Below, in pieces: positions 6,891 through 9,907 of a stretch of 9,907 bases of DNA. Each line of letters starts with the position of its first letter. Position 1 is the first letter of the stretch. The position numbers were made by a program, and so were the translations under genes. Where the stretch lies: the NCBI GenBank assembly GCA_947303165.1, contig CAMYXE010000015.1, positions 1 through 9,907 of the forward strand, given 5' to 3'. This stretch comes from an uncultured Pseudomonadota bacterium (GTDB taxonomy: Bacteria > Pseudomonadota > Alphaproteobacteria > Rs-D84). The notes under the pieces were generated by a model, which ran no database searches, was not told where the DNA came from, and worked only from the letters and a program-made list of their open reading frames with translations.

Positions 6891-7349
6891 TTATTTTGCA
6901 ATAAATGTTATATCATTTTCAGATGCCGAAAGGCAACGGGTGTGCCCTGTTACACTTGTTCCATTAATAAACATGTCTTCGGCCCATGCAGGCGCCGCAG
7001 CGGCAAAAAAATCACATTCATTGTGCGACAATCCGTGCAATTTAATTTCAAACGTAGTGACATCCACCGGCCCTACTTCTATTGACCACTTTTTCCCCAT
7101 TGGTGCCACATCAGATTTTATTGCACCAGATTTAACCAGATAATCCACAGAAACGCCCGTATAGTCACTGCGATTTCCCATCAATAAATTTACATTTTTT
7201 GCAACTTCGCGCAATTCCGCGGCGGCAATAGTATTGTGTTGATTATTACGAATAGAATTATAAATGCCTATGGCACTGGCCGTCATTACACCCGTGATGG
7301 CAAGCACCCCAATAATTTCTATTAACGTTCTGCCTGATTCTGTTTTCAT
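6891..7349 (-). CDS. Type IV pilin-like protein with prepilin N-terminus
   Basis: 152 residues. MKTESG followed by RTLIEIIGVLAITGVMTASAI is a class III prepilin signal: cleavage expected after Gly6, Glu at +5 of the mature chain (Glu11), then a hydrophobic stalk helix (about 8-29). The usual Phe at +1 is Arg here. The globular part has two cysteines, Cys112 (LSHNECDFF) and Cys139 (HTRCLS), near the C-terminus, spaced like the disulfide-bonded D-region of type IVb or PilS-like pilins. An FINGTSV stretch between them matches the usual v-NG- pattern. It would be processed by a prepilin peptidase and assembled from the inner membrane; no pilus machinery is in this window. A strong AGGGGGG Shine-Dalgarno lies in the 18-base gap after dnaX, so it is probably cotranscribed with dnaX. 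Alternatives are a minor pilin or a secretion pseudopilin. Confidence 0.82.
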   Translation of the reverse strand: MKTESGRTLIEIIGVLAITGVMTASAIGIYNSIRNNQHNTIAAAELREVAKNVNLLMGNRSDYTGVSVDYLVKSGAIKSDVAPMGKKWSIEVGPVDVTTFEIKLHGLSHNECDFFAAAAPAWAEDMFINGTSVTGHTRCLSASENDITFIAK

Positions 7350-7351
7350 AA

Positions 7352-7358
7352 CACCCCC
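7352..7358 (-). promoter_or_regulatory. Strong Shine-Dalgarno for the pilin-like gene
   Basis: The minus strand reads AGGGGGGTGTT before the ATG at 7349, inside the short dnaX-pilin gap. It is much stronger than the sites of neighbouring genes and suggests high translation of the pilin-like protein relative to DnaX. Confidence 0.6.
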
Positions 7359-7367
7359 CTAAAAATT

Positions 7368-8903
7368 TTATTGTTTTGATATTCCAACAATTTCGGCATC
7401 TGCGAACAAAGACATAGCATCTGCAACCATCGGATCTGATTCAACATCATGTTCTATTTGTTCACGGACGGTTTGATTCTGACCAGATTTTTCTATTTTG
7501 TTTAGCGTCCAATTTTGACCAGTTTTTGTATTCAGCCAAATAATCAATTTCTTTTGAAATTCTGCATCATCGCCACGATCAAAATATGATATGCAATTAT
7601 TTGTGATATCTGATATTTCTATATTCTTGGTAAAGTAAGAATAAAGCATTATTTCACGCGCGGCCTGCAGCGCATCGGCCAAATCTGTTGCACTGTTTAT
7701 CGTGATAACATCTTGCTTTGGTGCTGGGGCAACGGTTGGCGCAGGATGTGAAGTATCAGATTTTTCCTGTTTTAATATTTCTGGCAAAGATGGCATATCG
7801 GCAATATGCATCAAACGCACAACTAACATATCAAAACATTGTTTTTGATTTACGGATGCCGCCATTTCAGACACAGATGCAACCATTACCTGCCATATAC
7901 GTGAAAGCGTGTTAAGCGATACATGTTTATTTATTTCATTTATGCGCGCACGTTGGTCTGCAGTATACGGAACATTATCACCGACACTGGCACGCAACAC
8001 TGGGTGCATACGCGTTGCCCAATGTGTCCATTCCATCATATCCATCAGCAACATAGTTAAATCTGCGCCATTCGTATAAATTTCATCAACCTTGGCCATG
8101 GCCGCCGCGACATTTCCCGAAAGTATAGTTTGCATAAAATCAACCACAACTCCGCGATCAGCGCGTTTTAACATATCCATAACCGCCTGTTCATCAACAT
8201 GTCCTCCTGTCTGCGCAATCGCCTGGTCCAACAATGACAAACCATCACGCACAGAACCATCGGCTGCGCGCGCGAGTAATTCATTTGCGGCATCAGACAA
8301 TTCAACTTTTTCTTGTTCGGCAATCCATGCAAAATGCGTCTTTAATGTATCAACCGGAACACGCACCAAATCAAAGCGTTGGCATCGCGATAAAATGGTC
8401 ACAGGAACCTTGCGTATTTCGGTAGTTGCAAGAATAAATATAACATGTGCCGGTGGCTCTTCTAGGGTTTTGAGCAACGCGTTAAACGCACTGGCCGACA
8501 GCATATGGACTTCGTCGATTATATATACCTTGTATCGTCCATTTGTGGGTCTGTATTGTGCGGCATCCAATATTTCACGCATATTATCAACACCTGTATG
8601 TGATGCAGCGTCAATTTCCAAAACGTCAATATGTTGCCCCGCCGCAATCGCGCGGCAATTTTCACATTTTCCACATGGTGTTGCCGTTGGCCCATCGGAT
8701 GACAAACAATTTAATGCCTTGGCCAAAATACGTGCCGTACTGGTTTTCCCTGTTCCACGAATTCCGGTAAAAATATATGCATGCGCAATACGACCAGTAT
8801 TTATTGCGGTGGTAAGAGTTTTTACCAAAACATCTTGGCCGATTAATGATTGAAAATCCTGGCTGCGATACTTGCGCGCTAAAACCGTATAATTCGTATC
8901 CAT
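7368..8903 (-). CDS. dnaX: DNA polymerase III subunit tau/gamma (clamp-loader ATPase) DnaX
   Basis: 511 residues from the ATG at 8903. DnaX is the motor of the clamp loader that opens and loads the beta clamp; tau also bridges polymerase cores. Features: the LARKYRSQDFQSLIGQ start (8-23), Walker A GIRGTGKTS (47-55), zinc module cysteines 66, 77, 80 and 83, Walker B VYIIDEVH (126-133), sensor 1 and SRC motif ILATTEIRKVPVTILSRCQRF (157-177), sensor 2 DGSVRDGLSLLDQA (215-228), domain III to about 370, a Pro/Ala linker (386-396), and a C-terminal domain ending DPMVADAMSLFADAEIV. That ending resembles the tau C-terminus of other DnaX proteins. The frame continues upstream to a TTG at 8963, but the ATG at 8903 has an AAGGA Shine-Dalgarno and begins where DnaX proteins begin. 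ybaB and recR, frequent downstream partners, are replaced by the pilin-like and OmpA-domain genes. Confidence 0.96.
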   Translation of the reverse strand: MDTNYTVLARKYRSQDFQSLIGQDVLVKTLTTAINTGRIAHAYIFTGIRGTGKTSTARILAKALNCLSSDGPTATPCGKCENCRAIAAGQHIDVLEIDAASHTGVDNMREILDAAQYRPTNGRYKVYIIDEVHMLSASAFNALLKTLEEPPAHVIFILATTEIRKVPVTILSRCQRFDLVRVPVDTLKTHFAWIAEQEKVELSDAANELLARAADGSVRDGLSLLDQAIAQTGGHVDEQAVMDMLKRADRGVVVDFMQTILSGNVAAAMAKVDEIYTNGADLTMLLMDMMEWTHWATRMHPVLRASVGDNVPYTADQRARINEINKHVSLNTLSRIWQVMVASVSEMAASVNQKQCFDMLVVRLMHIADMPSLPEILKQEKSDTSHPAPTVAPAPKQDVITINSATDLADALQAAREIMLYSYFTKNIEISDITNNCISYFDRGDDAEFQKKLIIWLNTKTGQNWTLNKIEKSGQNQTVREQIEHDVESDPMVADAMSLFADAEIVGISKQ

Positions 8904-8923
8904 ACTAACTTCCTTTTGGCAAA

Positions 8924-8951
8924 AGCATAGCAAACATATATCAAAATTCAA
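8924..8951 (-). promoter_or_regulatory. Putative dnaX promoter
   Basis: On the minus strand, TTGAAT (8951-8946), a 16-base spacer and TATGCT (8929-8924), 20 bases before the dnaX ATG with AAGGA in between. It diverges from the + strand leader promoter, with the two -35 boxes about 20 bases apart. Confidence 0.55.
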
Positions 8952-8970
8952 GAACAATAACAAAAATCGA

Positions 8971-8999
8971 TTGTATAAAAAATCCTTTTCTGCTAGAAT
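8971..8999 (+). promoter_or_regulatory. Promoter of the structured leader / cysteine-rich protein gene
   Basis: TTGTAT (8971-8976), a 17-base spacer and TAGAAT (8994-8999) with an extended -10 TGC immediately before it (8991-8993). Transcription would begin near 9006. This is the best promoter in the window apart from the TATAAT before lpxD. No comparable promoter lies between the leader terminator and the GTG start. Confidence 0.6.
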
Positions 9000-9005
9000 T
9001 CATTT

Positions 9006-9218
9006 TGAACTGGACAAGGAATCTAGTTCGGGGCTGTCGAAAGCCTATAAAACACCGGTGCAATAGCATCGTAATCCATTGGATTTCCGTGTTTTTGCAC
9101 CGTCACACAATCCCCGCAAATGTCGGGGTGCCTGTGGCAGATATATAAAAGCTATGGGAGTCATTGTGTTTTATGATTTTCGAACACCCCGACCGTCAAA
9201 TTCCTTTGGCGGTTTTTT
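9006..9218 (+). ncRNA. Structured leader RNA with terminator, family not recognised (candidate riboswitch or attenuator)
   Basis: About 213 bases, from a likely start near 9006 to a T-run at 9218. Helices found by hand: 9007-9011/9025-9029 (5 bp), 9028-9033/9187-9192 (6 bp), 9047-9055/9166-9174 (9 bp), 9056-9063/9095-9102 (8 bp) with an inner hairpin 9073-9077/9081-9085, and 9112-9116/9124-9128 (5 bp). The 9-bp and 8-bp helices abut and could stack, so the core looks like a closed multi-branch fold. Block 9016-9022 is also complementary to 9200-9206, inside the terminator, giving an alternative fold. It could act on the next gene in cis or be a stand-alone small RNA. It lacks the signatures of tmRNA, SRP RNA and RNase P RNA. 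This element fills the only gene-free stretch over 300 bases. Confidence 0.6.
9192..9218 (+). terminator. Intrinsic terminator at the end of the leader RNA
   Basis: A 9-bp stem ACCGTCAAA (9192-9200) / TTTGGCGGT (9205-9213), with one G-U pair and a TTCC tetraloop, is followed by T6 (9213-9218). It ends 29 bases before the GTG of the secreted protein gene and so would block that gene unless read through. Confidence 0.88.
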
Positions 9219-9235
9219 AACAGCATGAAAAAAAT

Positions 9236-9241
9236 GGGGGG
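9236..9241 (+). promoter_or_regulatory. Shine-Dalgarno fixing the GTG start of the secreted protein gene
   Basis: GGGGGG six bases before GTG 9248. The nearby ATGs at 9225 and 9234 are out of frame with the long reading frame and end at 9251, so GTG is the start that yields a signal peptide. Confidence 0.65.
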
Positions 9242-9247
9242 AAAATC

Positions 9248-9907
9248 GTGAAACGTTTGTTAATTTGCGCGATTATCGGGGTAATGTTTGGCAATACTGT
9301 TTTTGCAGCTCAGAATGCCACTACCGTAGAGGACTTTTATTATCATTGTGACACAACATTTGAGAATTCTTCACAACAAGTTACAACCAATGGTGCTATA
9401 TCAGATCCTAATAAATGTATAAACACAAGTGGCCAAACTTGCCGTATATCGCCAACTGCAGTTTATTTGTGCCAATATTACCAACGTATGCAAGGAAATA
9501 TGTTAGCAGAATGCGAAACAGATTGTGACGCAGCTGGCATACCGCCCGAAGAATGTGACTGTTCGAACGCCTCTAATGTCGTAGCGCCCAATTTTTGTAC
9601 CGGAATCGATCTTTCTAGCACATATTATGAATCTGGCGCAACTGTGTGCCAACGTGAAGGCTATACCATATCAGATTGGCATAGTATAATTGGTGCCACA
9701 ACCACTACTTATGGTACGGACGATGGTATGATAAAACAATATAATATAACCCATGTTGATGTTTACCCAATTTGGACAGCAAATGAAAGTGGGAATTCGG
9801 TAACTTCGATATTACCAACATCAACAACCTATGTTGAGGCCCAGGTTTCTGGTTTGCAAGATAATTTTGCCGGTTTGGGCGCAAATAAACTTATGACCTT
9901 TGGTTCC
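9248..9907 (+). CDS. Cysteine-rich secreted protein with a possible InlB-type repeat (3' end outside the window)
   Basis: 220 codons are visible from GTG 9248 with no stop, so the gene runs off the window. The N-terminus MKRLLICAIIGVMFGNTVFA followed by AQ is a Sec signal peptide with a likely signal peptidase I site after Ala20. The exported part has ten cysteines between residues 34 and 134 (34, 57, 65, 75, 89, 93, 103, 105, 117, 134), an even number compatible with disulfides in the periplasm or outside the cell. Residues about 127-178, with REGYTISDWHS, then a Thr/Gly stretch and ITHVDVYPIWTAN, resemble a diverged Listeria-Bacteroides (InlB B) repeat, whose pattern is GY-x-[FI]-x-x-W followed by a strand ending Y-x-x-W. 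Function is unknown; a surface protein or adhesin is a guess. It sits directly behind the structured leader and terminator, and has no promoter of its own between them. Confidence 0.8.
   Translation, partial: MKRLLICAIIGVMFGNTVFAAQNATTVEDFYYHCDTTFENSSQQVTTNGAISDPNKCINTSGQTCRISPTAVYLCQYYQRMQGNMLAECETDCDAAGIPPEECDCSNASNVVAPNFCTGIDLSSTYYESGATVCQREGYTISDWHSIIGATTTTYGTDDGMIKQYNITHVDVYPIWTANESGNSVTSILPTSTTYVEAQVSGLQDNFAGLGANKLMTFGS

Larger units (their letters stand above)
9120..9251 (+). other. Chain of three tiny overlapping reading frames in the leader (doubtful)
   Basis: ATG 9120-TGA 9176 (18 codons, MSGCLWQIYKSYGSHCVL), ATG 9173-TAA 9220 (15 codons, MIFEHPDRQIPLAVF) and ATG 9225-TGA 9251 (8 codons, MKKMGGKS). 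The first two overlap by ATGA. The third ends across the GTG start of the secreted protein as GTGA. The second crosses the whole terminator. None has a convincing Shine-Dalgarno site, so they may be chance. Confidence 0.2.

Noticed and set aside
8092..8853. Long + strand reading frame antisense to dnaX
   Set aside because: It mirrors the highly conserved ATPase region of dnaX; its product is Ser/Ala/Cys-rich with no recognisable domain.
7368..8903. Programmed -1 frameshift making a short gamma form of DnaX
   Set aside because: I found no A-AAA-AAG heptamer on the coding strand in the expected region.
9050..9140. Cobalamin riboswitch (CCGGTG followed by CCCGCAAATGT)
   Set aside because: The B12 box (GCCACTG) and the GGTGAAAATCC core are absent, spacing does not fit, and the downstream gene is not a cobalamin or metal-uptake gene.
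9029..9190. tmRNA (GGGGCTG near 9030, GCAAAT opening a short frame, CCCC near the end)
   Set aside because: No GGATTCGAC-type D-arm, no proper T-arm, no CCA, and the short frame (ANVGVPVADI) does not end in the usual Ala-Ala tag.
8904..9247. SRP RNA gene (ffs), often found next to dnaX
   Set aside because: The conserved helix 8 sequence (GGAAGGnAGCAGCC type) is not present on either strand.

Overview
The window looks like chromosomal DNA of an uncultured Gram-negative bacterium, most likely a host- or gut-associated alphaproteobacterium. That placement is an inference. It rests on AT-leaning coding DNA, a skp-lpxD-fabZ lipid A cluster, a DnaX with a tau-like C-terminus and a VirD4-type coupling ATPase. 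There are ten protein genes; the first and last run off the window edges. Coding density is high, and only one stretch longer than 300 bases (8904-9247) lacks a normal gene.

Left part (1-3273, + strand): the C-terminal part of a VirD4/TraG-type type IV secretion coupling ATPase. Four bases behind it comes a COG3014-like lipoprotein, then an LpoB-like lipoprotein (activator of a class A penicillin-binding protein). A strong intrinsic terminator closes this likely operon. A short VIT1/CCC1-family metal transporter (3370-3855) follows and shares a bidirectional terminator with the convergent fabZ.

Middle part (3878-6135, - strand): skp (ompH), lpxD and fabZ, the conserved envelope and lipid A order. 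A hairpin after skp and a separate promoter before lpxD split the cluster, and lpxD may be leaderless. The skp and lpxD promoters share an identical 15-base block around their -35 regions.

Right-middle part (6215-8903, - strand): dnaX, a type IV pilin-like protein and an OmpA-domain lipoprotein, tightly packed and probably cotranscribed.

Right end (8904-9907): the dnaX promoter diverges from a strong + strand promoter. The + promoter starts a roughly 210-base structured leader that ends in a perfect intrinsic terminator only 29 bases before the GTG start of a cysteine-rich secreted protein. The 5' end of the leader can pair with the terminator's left arm and loop, so it has the architecture of an attenuator or riboswitch. 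I do not recognise it as a known family. It is the best candidate here for something undescribed.
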